Assembly: GCF_048569485.1 (NCBI RefSeq)
Contig: NC_134360.1
Location: 183,617,296 to 183,681,295, forward strand
Direction of reading: 5' to 3'
Length of the DNA: 64,000 bases
DNA from: Anomaloglossus baeobatrachus
Lineage: Eukaryota > Chordata > Amphibia > Anura > Aromobatidae
The position numbers and the translations under genes were made by a program. Positions 47,022-57,578 of this stretch are shown in pieces. The stretch's first letter is position 1. Each line of letters begins with the position of its first letter. Below the pieces are notes generated by a model, which was not told where the DNA came from, ran no database searches, and saw only the letters and a list, made by a program, of their open reading frames with translations.

Positions 47022-48957
47022 GTGTGGGTTTGTATATGTGCGTGTGGGTGTGTGTGTGTGTGTCTTCACGTATGGGTTTTGTTTGTATACGAACTCTCTT
47101 TATGTATTGCACTTCACAAGTTTATGAATATAGTATATTAATTTTTCATTTAAGGAATGTTACAATAGTTCCTCACTATATAGTTTATATAGTTTTCTCA
47201 TGTCCTATGTGTGTATGTGCGCGTGTGTGTGTGTGTTCAAGCATGTGTCTGTCTGCATATGTATTTTTTTGTATTGCACAAACACAATATGTGAATACAG
47301 TATATGAATATGGTATATGTACCTTATTTATATTGCTTTTTATTTAAGTGATGTTATAGTAGATTTCTATTACCACCATTTAGTTTATACAGGATTTTCT
47401 ATGTTTACACATGTGTATGTTCCTTGTGTGTGTGTGTATGTATGTGTATGTGTGTGCACGTGCTTGTGTGCATACATGTGTTTGTGCCCTTGTGTGTATG
47501 TATGGATAAGAGTATGTGTCTATGCACCCCTTCACTTGTATGTGTGACTGTATATTATCACATATTGTATTGTCTTTTGAATTCCTTTTTTTTATGTGTA
47601 AGGAATTCATATGTAGATTTTCTTTGCTCTTTTTTATTATTCACACATTCCTCTTTTTACACACTTTTTTCACACTTTTTTTGCTTACACTCTACACAGT
47701 CTGTTTTATTACTATCATTATTATAGATATATGCAGATGCATGTGTATACACATCTTTAATATTTTTGTCTATATTAATTAACACTATCACTATATTTTG
47801 ATATATTTATTATTACTTGTTTCCTCCTATGTGATCTCTATATTATATGCGGTCTTCTTTCAATCAGACACTGTGTGGCCTGTTTCCCTGCGTCTCTCCC
47901 CTTTGGGAGTGGGGCAGCGACTCATGCTGCACACTGTTGATCCGGCGGTGTGCGCTCTGCCTCCGGCTCACATGACCGTTACCATGCCCACGCGTCCTGC
48001 ACTCGCTTCCCTCCCCTCTGTGTTCAGAGCGGGCGGAAGTGACGTTGAACGCCGAAGCATGTGTTTCCGGTGCGGGGTCGGGAGCACGAGCGCCGACGCT
48101 ACCGCCTAGGTGAGTGATATAAAAATCCCTGTACACACACCCTTCGCTACCCTCACGAAGAAGCCCTAGGCGAAACGGCCGTCAGGGTATTTGTCTTTCC
48201 ATCTGCTCCCACTATGGTATTTGGCAGTCAGGCATTTGTCCTTTTGTGACTGCTTGTGTATTCCAATTTTTCCTCCTCACATTTATCTTTAGCTGGCATC
48301 TCTCCCATAGATTTTCCAGCCAGTATTTCTCTCTGGACAGAATTAATCCTTTTTAATGGATTTTGTTGTCACTGCCCTCTTATTTGTACCCCTTTGGGCA
48401 TTTGTATTTTTTGTTTATATGGGCAAGTGAACTTCAATCTTCCTCTAATATAACCTTCTGTCCAGAAGTAAGCCATTTCTGGCGATAAGGTTTACAATAT
48501 ATACTTGCTTGTGATTTCCTTGTATTTATGGGAGAGTGCAATATCTATTTGTCATCTTGAGGTTCTATAAACCACTGATTGTCTCCTTCTCATTTGTTTC
48601 CTGGGGTTGTGCAATAGTTTTCCCTGGGACTGTGCAATATTGCTTAGGAGTTTTTCTTGCTTTTAGCATATTTATTAGAAAAAAAAAGAACCCCCTTTTC
48701 TCTGCACCATAATCTGAAGTGAATATCAGTGTTTTTTCTGGATTACACACATGTAATGTGAAGCTGTGATTGGAAGGTTGTTTATTGGCAAACATCCCCT
48801 TTTTCTAATTTTTCATAAAATGTTGTTCTTATAAAAAATGCTTTTTAATAATGTCTTCAATAAAATAATTTTAATTATTGCTATTTACTCTAGTTATTTT
48901 GTTGGTATTCTTGGATTCTAGAGTTAGCGTTGTTGTGATTGGGCCATTAATTTGGTT
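47022..48957 (+). repeat. Right terminal direct repeat of PLE-A
   Basis: Second copy of the long repeat. The match to the left copy ends at 48957, after GGGCCATTAATTTGGTTTT, where Helitron A sequence resumes. Confidence 0.9.
48148..48189 (+). ncRNA. Hammerhead-ribozyme-like motif, right repeat of PLE-A
   Basis: Identical to the motif at 36798-36839, at the same place in the right terminal repeat. A pair spaced one element length apart is what would release a unit-length RNA if the ribozyme cleaved. Confidence 0.6.
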
Positions 48958-48960
48958 TTT

Positions 48961-49330
48961 TTAGGGACAGAAAAGGCTGATGCTGGGAGGAGAGAGGCTG
49001 ATGCTGGGGAAGGCTGGGAGGGGGAAGCTGAGAGAAGAGAGGCTGATGCTGGGGAAGGCTGGGAGGGGGAAGCTGAGAGAAGAGAGGCTGATGCTGGGGA
49101 AGGCTGGGAGGGGGAAGCTGAGAGAAGAGAGGCTGATGCTGGGAAAGGCTGGGAGGGGGAAGCTGAGAGAAGAGAGGCTGATGCTGGGGAAGGCTGGGAG
49201 GGGGAAGCTGAGAGAAGAGAGGCTGATGCTGGGGAAGGCTGGGAGGGGGGAAGCTGAGAGAAGAGAGGCTGATGCTGGGGAAGGCTGGGAGGGGGAAGCT
49301 GAGAGAAGAGAGGCTGAGGCTGGGGTAGGC
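48961..49330. repeat. Minisatellite, 45 bp unit (Helitron A)
   Basis: About eight tandem copies spaced 45 bp, each starting AGGCTGATGCTGGGGAAGG and containing GGGGGAAGCTGAGAGAAG. Long frames on both strands are by-products of a unit divisible by three. Confidence 0.92.
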
Positions 49331-49346
49331 TGGGAGGAGAGCGGCT

Positions 49347-49482
49347 GATTGCTGCGGGCAGAGAGGCTGATGCTGCGGGCAGAGAGGCTGATGCTGCGGG
49401 CAGAGAGGCTGATGCTGCGGGCAGAGAGGCTGATGCTGCGGGCAGAGAGGCTGATGCTGCGGGCAGAGAGGCTGATGCTGGT
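49347..49482. repeat. Minisatellite, 21 bp unit (Helitron A)
   Basis: Six to seven copies of a unit like GCTGATGCTGCGGGCAGAGA; it is clearly derived from the preceding array because both share GGCTGATGCTG. Confidence 0.92.
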
Positions 49483-49485
49483 GCA

Positions 49486-49905
49486 GCATGGGGGATGGAG
49501 CACGTTTGCAAGTGCGCAGCATGGCGGATGGACCACGTTGGCGAGTGCGCAGCATGGCGGATGGAGCACGTTGGCGAGTGCGCAGCATGGCGGATGGAGC
49601 ACGTTTGGGAGTGCGCAGCATGGCGGATGGAGCACGTTTGGGAGTGCGCAGCATGGCGGATGGAGCACGTTTGGGAGTGCGCAGCATGGCGGATGGAGCA
49701 CGTTTGGGAGTGCGCAGCATGGCGGATGGAGCACGTTTGGGAGTGCGCAGCATGGCGGATGGAGCACGTTTGGGAGTGCCCAGCATGGCGGATGGAGCAC
49801 GTTTGGGAGTGCGCAGCATGGCGGATGGAGCACGATGGGGGTGCGCAGCATGGCGGATGGAGCACGTTTGGGAGTGCGCAGCATGGCGGATGGAGCACGA
49901 TGGGA
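49486..49905. repeat. Minisatellite, 33 bp unit (Helitron A)
   Basis: About 12 copies of a unit containing CATGGCGGATGGAGCACGTT and GGGAGTGCGCAG. Related units form the large array in Helitron B. Confidence 0.93.
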
Positions 49906-49924
49906 GGTGCACACCTCCCCCCAA

Positions 49925-50280
49925 CACACACACACACACACACACACACGCGCACTGCACAACACACACACTGGGAACCACAAACACCGCCCTACAGAGA
50001 CACCCACACACACAGACAATGCTGCACACACACAACACCCAACACACAAACACCGCGGCATACATAAATATACGCACATACCGCACAACACACACATTGC
50101 ACAAAACATACCTCCCCCCAAAACACACCACACACACACAAACCGCGCAACACACACACACAACGCTACACACAGCGCTCCACAAACAACGCAACACACA
50201 TACAACACCGCTCTCACCCCCGCCACACCCAGACAACACCCAGAACATGTACAGCGCCCTACACAAACACTTGGTAAGTA
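49925..50280. repeat. CA-rich tract (Helitron A 3' part)
   Basis: Irregular ACACAC-rich sequence with scattered GC words before the Helitron 3' end. No gene. Confidence 0.8.
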
Positions 50281-50796
50281 CACACAACAACATCTATATA
50301 TATAACAAAAATCATACATGAACTACACAATACGTAAATTCTAGAATACCCGATGCGTAGAATCGGGCCACCTTCTAGTATATATATAATTGCCTTATTC
50401 TGTCTGTATTGCTCCAAAATTGTGTCACCGTGACAGTGTCACCGTGACAGCGTCGTTAGAGTGACAACTGTCGGATTGGCTGCTGGGCTCGGCCTGGCCC
50501 CGCCCCCCCACGGATTGGCCGCTCGCCTCAGTCTGGCCCCGCCCCCCGCATGGATTAGCCGCTCGTCCTGGCCCTCCGCACGCATCGCCCGCTCCAGCGT
50601 ACACCGGCTCCCAGTACACATGTGCAGGGAGCCGGCATACGCTGACGCCTCGCCCACTCAGCCCCGCTCCAGCGTAGACCGGCTCCCGGTACACATGTGC
50701 AGGGAGCCGGCATACGCTGACGCCTCGCCCGCTCGCCCCCGCCACACGTTGGCACGCTCGGCCCCGCTGGGATCTTGACCGAGCCGGTGTACGCTG

Positions 50797-50866
50797 GTAA
50801 CCATGATACACATCGCGTAACTATAGGAAGCGCTTCCCTTAGTTACCCAATGTGTATCATGGTTAC
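50797..50866. repeat. Inverted repeat inside Helitron B
   Basis: GGTAACCATGATACACAT near 50797 and its complement ATGTGTATCATGGTTACC near 50849 enclose a spacer containing a second short inversion (GTAACTA...TAGTTAC). This would form a long hairpin. Confidence 0.85.
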
Positions 50867-50942
50867 CATACGCTGACGCTTCGCCCGCTCAATCCCCACC
50901 CCCGGCACACGTTGCCACGCTCGAACCCGCCCCCGGCGGCCC

Positions 50943-51805
50943 CAGCATGGGGGATGGAGCACGATGGGGGGTGCGCAGCATGGGGGATGGAGCACGATGG
51001 GGGGTGCGCAGCATGGGGGATGGAGCACGATGGGGGGTGCGCAGCATGGGGGATGGAGCACGATGGGGGGTGCGCAGCATGGGGGATGGAGCACGATGGG
51101 GGATGGAGCACGATGGGGGGGTGCGCAGCATGGGGGATGGAGCACGATGGTGGGTGCGCAGCATGAGGGATGGAGCACGATGGGGGGTGCGCAGCATGAG
51201 GGATGGAGCACGATGGGGGGGTGCGCAGCATGTCGGATGGAGCACGATGGGGGGGTGCGCAGCATGTCGGATGGAGCACGATGGGGGGTGCGCAGCATGT
51301 CGGATGGAGCACGATGGGGGTGCGCAGCATGTCGGATGGAGCACAATTGGGGGTGCGCAGCATGTCGGATGGAGCACAATAGGGGGTGCGCAGCATGTCG
51401 GATGGAGCACAATTGGGGGTGCGCAGCATGGGGGATGGAGCATGATGGGGGGGTGCGCAGCATGGGGGATGGAGCACGATGGGGGGTGCGCAGCATGAGG
51501 GATGGAGCACGATGGGGGGGTGCGCAGCATGTCGGATGGAGCACGATGGAGGGTGCGCAGCATGTCGGATGGAGCACGATGGAGGGTGCGCAGCATGTCG
51601 GATGGAGCACGATGGAGGGTGCGCAGCATGTCGGATGGAGCACGATGGGGGGTGCGCAGCATGTCGGATGGAGCACGATGGGGGTGCGCAGCATGTCGGA
51701 TGGAGCACAATAGGGGGTGCGCAGCATGTCGGATGGAGCACGATGGGGGGGTGCACAGCATGGGGGATGGAACACGATGGGAGGTGCGCAGCATGGGGGA
51801 TGGAG
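50943..51805. repeat. Minisatellite, 33 bp unit (Helitron B)
   Basis: About 26 copies of a unit like CATGGGGGATGGAGCACGAT followed by GGGGGGTGCGCAG. Blocks of CATGTCGGATGG variants alternate with CATGGGGGATGG and CATGAGGGATGG variants, which shows block-wise amplification. The long open frames here are repeat artefacts. Confidence 0.95.
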
Positions 51806-51933
51806 CATTTACAGTGCCCTACACAAACACTTGGCAACTACACACAACATTATATATATATATAACAAATCATACATTAACTACACAATACGTAAATTCT
51901 AGAATACCCGGTTAGAATCGGGCCACCTTCTAG

Positions 51934-52315
51934 TACATATATATTCAGGCAAATATATCATAATAAATAGAAGTTCAACGTATCTATTGCACAGCCCAAA
52001 AATAAAAATATATATTATTGCACCAGCCTAGATGTGCAAAATTGCTGTACGAGAACCAAGAATATATTGCACAGACCCTAAAGAAGTATACAAAAATTGT
52101 CCAAAATATAGATTTCTCAAAATTGGTCACTAAAGGTCACTGTTGTGCAATGTATGGATTTCATCCAAATGGTTGGTCACAGAAAACATATATGAGGAAA
52201 GCCCCAGGCGAAACGTGCGTTAGGGTATTTACTCCTCTTCACACATGTCCTGCACGGTATTTATCTTCCAGCCTGACATTCTGTCTATCGGAATGCTTTG
52301 TTTATCCGAGATCAA
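51934..52315. other. PLE-B left arm end and centre, no gene
   Basis: Continues the PLE-B arm interrupted by the Helitrons (TTGCACAGCCCAAAAATAAA). After the hammerhead-like relic at 52188-52228 comes the centre of the palindrome. Confidence 0.7.
52188..52228 (+). ncRNA. Hammerhead-like relic of PLE-B
   Basis: TGAGGAAA, a GCC-CCA-GGC hairpin, GAAACG, TGCGTT and AGGGTA parallel the PLE-A motif, including the following GTATTT. Helix I no longer pairs and the 5' core is lost, so this is a relic. Confidence 0.45.
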
Positions 52316-52613
52316 TACCGTGTTTCCCCGAAAGTAGGACCCCCCCGAAAGTAAGGCAGGGTGGGGGTTTCGGGGGGGTCCGCCAATGTAGGGCACCCCC
52401 CGATTGTAAGGCAGGGTAGCGGGGGGGCCGGGGAATGTAAGGCCGCCTATGGGTGGTGGTCGCGGCGTAATGTAAGGCCGCATATGGGTGGGGGTCCCTG
52501 GGGAAAGTACAGGAACTTGCCGCTGTTCCCTCGCTCCATCCAGGCCTTCTCCAGTCTCGTGCCACCCGTGGTCCGCCTCCGGTGAATGGCCCCCGCAAGG
52601 CTCCCTGCTGGCC

Positions 52614-52812
52614 ATCAGCTCGAGCTGTGATTGACCAGTCAGCCGGCTCGCAGCTGATTGGCCCTCAGCTCGAGCTGCGATTGGCCAGTCAGCCGGCTCG
52701 CAGCTGATTGGCCCTCAGCTCGAGCTGCGATTGGCCAGTCAGCCGGCTCGCAGCTGATTGGCCCTCAGCTCGAGCTGCGATTGGCCAGTCAGCCGGCTCG
52801 CAGCTGATTGGC
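52614..52812. repeat. Minisatellite, 50 bp unit
   Basis: Four copies containing CAGCTCGAGCTGCGATTGGC and CAGTCAGCCGGCTCGCAGCT. CAGCTCGAGCTG is itself a 12 bp palindrome, so each unit has dyad symmetry. Confidence 0.93.
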
Positions 52813-52875
52813 CGAAATCAGCCGCGACGTCACCGCCTGCAGGCTCGCTCCGATTTCGGTAAGTTCCGAAACTCT

Positions 52876-52931
52876 GTGTGTGTGTGTGTGTGTACGGTAT
52901 GTGTATGGGTGCCGTATGGGGCTGTATGTGT

Positions 52932-52966
<35 letters not shown>

Positions 52967-53035
52967 GTACCGGTACGATATGTGTGTGGGTGCCGTGTGG
53001 GGCTGTACCGGTACCGTATGTGTCAGTGTGTGTGG
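52876..53035. repeat. TG-rich tract
   Basis: Two GT microsatellites separated by GGTGCCGTATGGGGCTGTA-type segments that are themselves duplicated. Confidence 0.88.
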
Positions 53036-53059
53036 TGGCAGAGTGGGGGGCAGAACCAC

Positions 53060-53240
53060 TGTATGGGGAGGCTGCAGGGGGGAGGATGGGGTGGATGCCA
53101 GATCTCAAACAATGGGGAGGCTGCAGGGGGGAGGAAGGGGTGGATGCCGGATCTCAAACAATGGGGAGGCTGCAGGGGGGAGGAAGGGGTGGATGCCGGA
53201 TCTCAAACAATGGGGAGGCTGCAGGGGGGAGGATTGTCAT
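53060..53240. repeat. Minisatellite, 49 bp unit
   Basis: About four copies with AATGGGGAGGCTGCAGGGGG and GGTGGATGCCGGATCTCAAA. Confidence 0.92.
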
Positions 53241-53341
53241 TTTTTTTCCAATGTAAGGCCTCCCCCGAAAGTAAGGCAGGGTGGGACTTTTGGGGGTAAA
53301 ATTAATGTAAGACAGGGCCTTACTTTCGGGGAAACACGGTA

Positions 53342-53816
53342 GCAGTTCTGCTGCATGCCGGTGTGAATATTTTATTGGGCTTTAATCTCATCCACTTATG
53401 TTATTGAGATCTGTCTATTGGAACTTTTCTTCCTTTATGCCCAACTACTTTGCAGGGCCAACCACCTGACCCTGTAGTACCACAGGTATATAGTGTTTGC
53501 AGCAGTTCTTTATGGCTAATTTTGAACATACCTTTCAGAGATTGTGCAATATCTATTTTTTGCGTGTCCTTCTATTCTGATTTTTTGTTTTCTTTTAGGG
53601 TCCGTACAATACATTGAAATACCAATTCTTTGTTCCCATGTAGCAATTTTGCACATCTGGGTTCATGCAATATAGTGTATATTGTTTATTTTTGGGCTGT
53701 GCAATAGATATATTGAACTTTCTATTTATTATGATACATTTGCACTAGCCAGAATATATTTTCTGTGACCATTTGGATTACCTGCATTGCACAACAGTGA
53801 CCAATTTTGAGAAATC
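53342..53816. other. PLE-B centre and start of right arm, no gene
   Basis: T-rich sequence with recurring GTGCAATA words, colinear with PLE-B and partly complementary to 51934-52180. No coding motif. Confidence 0.65.
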
Positions 53817-54029
53817 TACCGTATTTTTCGCTTTATAAGACGCACCTGATTATAAGACGCACCCCCAAATTTGGTGAAGGAAAAGAATTTTTTTTTTTAA
53901 TGTTAAATGGGGTCCATTTTATAATGCTAGTGTCCGTCTAACAAATCATATAGGATATATGTCCCTCATAACCCCCCATCCTAAAATTAGCCCCCTTAAT
54001 CTGGATTTGGCCCCCTTATATTGAATATA

Positions 54030-54590
54030 GCCCTCTTGTGCTGGCACACGTTCCCCTGTGCTGCCTATGGCCCCCTATGGATTGCACACATCCCTCTGTG
54101 CTGCCTACGGAACCCTATGGATTGCACATGTTCCCCTGTGCTGCCTATGGCCCCCTAAGGATTGCACACATTCCCCTGTGCTGCCTATGGCCCCCTACGG
54201 ATTGCACACGTTCCCCTGTGCTGCCTATGGCCCCCTATGGATTGCACAAGTTCCCCTGTGCTGCCTATGGCCCCCCTACGGATTGCACACGTTCCCCTGT
54301 GCTGCCTATGGCCCCCTACGGATTGCACACGTTCCCCTGTGCTGCCTATGGCCCCCCTATGGATTGCACAAGTTCCCTTGTGCTGCCTATGGCCCCCTAT
54401 GGATTGCATACGTTCCCCTGTGCTGCCTATGGCCCCCTACGGATTGCACACGTACCCCTGTGCTGCCTATGGCCCCCTATGGATTGCACACGTTCCCTTG
54501 TGCTGCCTATGGCCCCCTATGGATTGCACACATTCCCCTTTGCTGCCTATGGTCCCCTATGGATTGCACACGTTCCCCTGTGTTAGATAT
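54030..54590. repeat. Minisatellite, 40 bp unit
   Basis: About 14 copies of a unit with GATTGCACACGTTCCCCTGT and GCTGCCTATGGCCCCCTA. Slight length variants (an extra C) shift the frame; the long reading frames are artefacts. Confidence 0.95.
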
Positions 54591-55058
54591 CGCCCCCATG
54601 CTGCTGCCCATAGTAAAATAAAACACTCTTTCCTTACCTCCTCCAGCGCTGATCTCCCTCCTGTCTCCCTCCGTGCTTCTGTTCCTCCACTTCCTGGTTC
54701 TTGGTGGCGGTCATGTGATCGGCACAGCAGAGTGATCTTATTTCTGCATGCCTGCCTGATCACAGTGGAAGCAGGGACACCGGGGAGAGACGCTGGAGGG
54801 GGCAAGTAAAGCTTTTTTATTTTAGGATGACCAGCAGCATGGGGGCCATATCTAACACAGGGGGGGGCATGTGCGATCACAGGGGTACGCAGGCTCATAT
54901 AATATGCACCGCTACCCCAGTCCGTCACTGCGGTCCGATTTCAGCACCATGGTGATGGACAGCGGCTGTGCATATTATATGAGCGGGAGCAGGAGATCTA
55001 ACGCTGCCGCCCGCAGCGTTCACCTGCCCCCAGCAGCGCTCCAGAGCGGACCCTGCAG

Positions 55059-55101
<43 letters not shown>

Positions 55102-55140
55102 ATCTATTTTAAACCCCCCCCCCCGTATATTCAAATAAGG
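54591..55140. other. Right part of the TA-target element, no gene
   Basis: Moderate-GC sequence. GCTCATATAATATGCA near 54892 and TGCATATTATATGAGC near 54969 form an inverted repeat. A (TA)n stretch (55060-55105) and a C run precede the right border. Confidence 0.6.
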
Positions 55141-55345
55141 TATATCTTGGACAATTTATGTATACTTTAGGGTCTGTGCAATATATTTTCTTCATCGTTC
55201 CTTATGGGAGACCCAGACCATGGGTGTATAGCTTCTGCCTCCGGAGGACACACAAAGTACTACACTAAAAGTGTAGCTCCTCCCTCCGAGCATATACACC
55301 CCCCGGATGACAAATCCAACCAGTTCAATGCTTTGTGTTCAGGAG

Positions 55346-56216
55346 GTCACACACACATGCATCCTCTTTTGATTTTTAATTAAAGAATTGGAAGAAAAGC
55401 GGGTCCATCCTGGACTCCCGGCATGTCCCTTCTCACCCCACTGTGTCGGCGGTGCTGTTAAGGTTGATCTCAAGGCAGGAGCCTTCCATGCCGCGCTCCT
55501 TCACCATCCCCTGGGGCTCTGGCTTGAAGTGGGAGCCATCACGGTTCTCACTGCTTTGCAGGAGACCGGTCTCCATCCGCAGCCCTTTTCAGGCCCCTGC
55601 TGGACGAAGCGCACATCCCTCAGGGACATGGCCCTGCGTCTCAAAAAGCTAAGTATATGAGACGTTATTCAGGGGTTCCTTGTGTGGGGAGAGTGTGTTA
55701 TTTGAGCATGGCGGTACCAGGGGTTCCTTTGCTGTGATTTCCGGCCGGTTCTCCGTTTTTTTCCTGAGAACCGCGCCGAGGGTGCCTGCTCGTCGGCCGC
55801 ATGTATAAATTTAGTCCCCGGCTTCGGCCGCGGCCTACTTTCGTTTCTCTTCCCCTGCATGTCAGTCATGCAGGGGGACAGTGCGGCGCCGCCCACCGGC
55901 CGTTCAGCAGAGGGGAGGACACTCCTCTCTGGGGAGATGTTTACCTCCCCTGTAGTTCTCCTTAGCCCTCCGGTTCCCGCTCTTGGATTAACCCCCGCCC
56001 CCCTCTCACTCCAGCGCCATTTTCTCAGCGTTTTCACACTGATCGGCGCTGGCTGCTGCAGCTCTGCAAGCTGTCTGGGGGTCCAAGCTGGGAATCCGGA
56101 GGGCACACAAAAACGGCCTGGTAAGCCACAACCTTTGGTTGTGGACTTTTATACACTCTCTGGGGGTCATTCTGAAGGAGTGAATTCTTTTACTACAGAG
56201 CCTCCACCTCAGCAGC
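55346..56216 (+). other. 5' leader of DIRS element 4
   Basis: GC-rich leader of about 0.9 kb before the Gag start. It has short frames but none with recognisable domains. Confidence 0.75.
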
Positions 56217-57578
56217 ATGTCTGTAACTAGGAGCAAGGCTGCAAAGCTTTACGCTATATGCACTGCATGTAAGCTCATACTGCCCGAACCGAGCACCTAT
56301 CCACACTGTGATGCCTGCTCTAACGTGGTGGTGCCTCAGCCTGGAGCCTCCTCAGGGGTCTCTCCGGCTGCTCCGGCCCCGGTGGCTGAACCCCCGGCTT
56401 GGGTAGCATCGTTTTCTAAAGCTATCTCCCAGTCCTTTGCCGACTCCATGGGACAGCTGTCCCGGACTCTGCTAACCATGCATCAGACCCCTTCTCAGGG
56501 TGCCTCTGCTGCTCCGACTCGCTCTGCAGAGCTAACAGAGCATGTTTCATCTGATCCCAGACCCCGTCCTCCTAAACGGAGACGCAGGGACTCTTCTCCT
56601 TCCTCGTCCCACGGCTCTGATTCACGTGATGAATCGCAAGGCGAGGAGGATGCCCTTTCTATGGGCTCAGACGCTACGTCTATGTACCCCATTGATCTAT
56701 CTGAAGGTGATGCAGATGTTAGTGACTTGATTGCGTCCATTAACTCCGTTCTGGACCTTAATCCACCTGTGTCAGAGGAACAAGCCTCTCCGGTAGAAAA
56801 ACACCAGTTTACCTCACCTAAGAGAGCAAGGAGTATGTTTTTTAACCATTCCAGTTTTCAGGCCACTGTGACCAAACCCAGGGCCTGCCCTGACAAACGC
56901 TTTCCTAAGCGTACCTCTGATGACCGTTTTCCTTTTCCACCTGAGGTGGTCAAGGAGTGGGCTCAGTCACCAAAGGTAGATCCTCCGGTGTCTAGAATCT
57001 CAGCCCGGACAGTTGAGTCTGTGGCGGATGGCACCTCTCTTAAGGATTCCACTGACCGCCAGGTTGACCTTCTGGCCAAATCTGTATATGAAGCGGCAGG
57101 GGCCTCTTTCTCCCCTTCCTTTGCAGCAGTATGGGCTCTTCAGGCCATCTCTGCTTCTCTGGCGGAGATGCACTCCCTCACTAGGGACTCTATGCCCGAA
57201 ATGGTAGCCTTAACTTCCCAAGCTTCGGCTTTTTCATCCTATGCTATGTTTGCCATTTTGGAGGCGTCTCACCGCACAGCGGTAGCCTCCGCTAATTCCC
57301 TCGCGATCCGCAGGATCTTGTGGCTTAGTGAGTGGAAAGCAGACGCTGCTTCCAAGAAGTTTCTAGCTGGGCTCCCTTTTTCTGGGACCCGGCTGTTCGG
57401 TGAACAACTGGATGAAATCATTAAGGAAGCTACTGGCGGGAAGAGTACTTCCTTGCCACAAACTAAAACCAGGAAACCTGTCCAGGGCAGGAACCAGTCG
57501 AGATTTCGGTCCTTTCGGTCCTCTAACTGGTCCTCCTCTAAGCCCTCAGCCTCGTCCACTAACTCAGCTAAGGATTGA
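56217..57578 (+). pseudogene. Gag of DIRS element 4 (fossil, frame open)
   Basis: A 453-residue frame starting MSVTRSKAAKLYAICTACK. Residues 16-35 show a CX2C-X12-CX2C pattern (CTAC...HCDAC), a likely zinc site. An acidic Ser-rich part follows (residues 115-175), then FFNHSSFQATVTKPRACPDK, a helix-rich segment (FAAVWALQAISASLAEMHSL) and LFGEQLDEIIKEATGG before a basic tail. The order matches elements 2 and 3. Gag coats the RNA in retroelement particles; capsid formation by DIRS Gag is inferred, not shown. Confidence 0.88.

Larger units (their letters stand above)
35640..48960 (+). mobile_element. Penelope-like element A with GIY-YIG endonuclease
   Basis: Direct terminal repeats of about 1.94 kb (35667-37603 and 47022-48957) flank an ORF1 (37636-38769), an RT (about 38770-45851) and a GIY-YIG endonuclease (46100-46744). 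RT linked to a C-terminal GIY-YIG nuclease and long direct repeats are the Penelope hallmarks. The repeats differ at about a dozen places in 1.9 kb plus small indels, which suggests a fairly recent arrival. DIRS element 3 splits the RT. Apart from that a few breaks are present. It lies in Helitron A. The exact left border is blurred by TG repeats. Confidence 0.9.
34917..50378 (+). mobile_element. Helitron A, non-autonomous, interrupted by PLE-A
   Basis: Rolling-circle transposon. It starts TCTATATC at an A|T site, followed by the typical TATATATAATTGCC and repeated CTGT; it ends with a GC hairpin (CCGAT...ATCGG, 50350-50366) and CTAG at 50375-50378. Own sequence: 34917-35640 (GC-rich, with CA/TG tracts) and 48961-50378 (minisatellites and a CA-rich part). 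No Rep-helicase is visible. The middle is occupied by the Penelope-like element PLE-A. The end is followed at once by Helitron B. Confidence 0.85.
50379..51933 (+). mobile_element. Helitron B, non-autonomous, directly after Helitron A
   Basis: Begins TATATATATAATTGCC immediately after the CTAG of Helitron A and ends with a hairpin-like CCCGGTTAGAATCGGGCC and CTAG (51930-51933) followed by T. The 5' GC-rich part matches the start of Helitron A, including GGATTGGC and GGCCCCGCCCCCC. The centre is a 33 bp minisatellite. No coding capacity. The tandem arrangement is typical of Helitrons, by insertion next to or read-through of an existing end. Confidence 0.87.
52318..53339. mobile_element. TA-target MITE with internal tandem repeats
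   Basis: Ends CCGTGTTTCCCCGAAAGTA and the complement TACTTTCGGGGAAACACGG are perfect inverted repeats flanked by TA (52316-52317, 53340-53341), as in Tc1/mariner-type MITEs. The interior has no gene: a four-copy 50 bp array (52614-52812), TG tracts (52876-53030) and a four-copy 49 bp array (53060-53240). Second inner copies of the end motif (GTAAGGCAGGGT) recur near both ends. Confidence 0.85.
53819..55140. mobile_element. TA-target non-autonomous element with a 40 bp minisatellite
   Basis: The left end CCGTATTTTTCGCTTTATAA with two copies of ATAAGACGCACC is of a common mariner-like MITE type. TA lies on both sides (53817-53818, 55141-55142), and joining the flanks gives GAGAAATCTATATCTTGG, exactly as in the undisturbed PLE-B copy near 61231. 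The right end is decayed and not a clear inverted repeat. The centre has a 40 bp tandem array; no gene. Confidence 0.75.

Noticed and set aside
48947-50321. Very long open reading frames (up to about 450 codons) on both strands over the Helitron A arrays
   Set aside because: They are in minisatellites whose units (45, 21 and 33 bp) are multiples of three, so several frames stay open together. Compositions are repetitive and no domain is present.
50943-51805. CRISPR-like array
   Set aside because: Repeats are directly adjacent without unique spacers, and the context is a eukaryotic Helitron. It is a minisatellite.
50843-51865. Open frames of about 300 codons in the Helitron B array
   Set aside because: Same cause: a 33 bp unit keeps many frames open on both strands.
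54038-54809. Repeat protein with a 13-residue period
   Set aside because: Arises from the 40 bp minisatellite, whose copies shift frame against each other; not conserved as protein.
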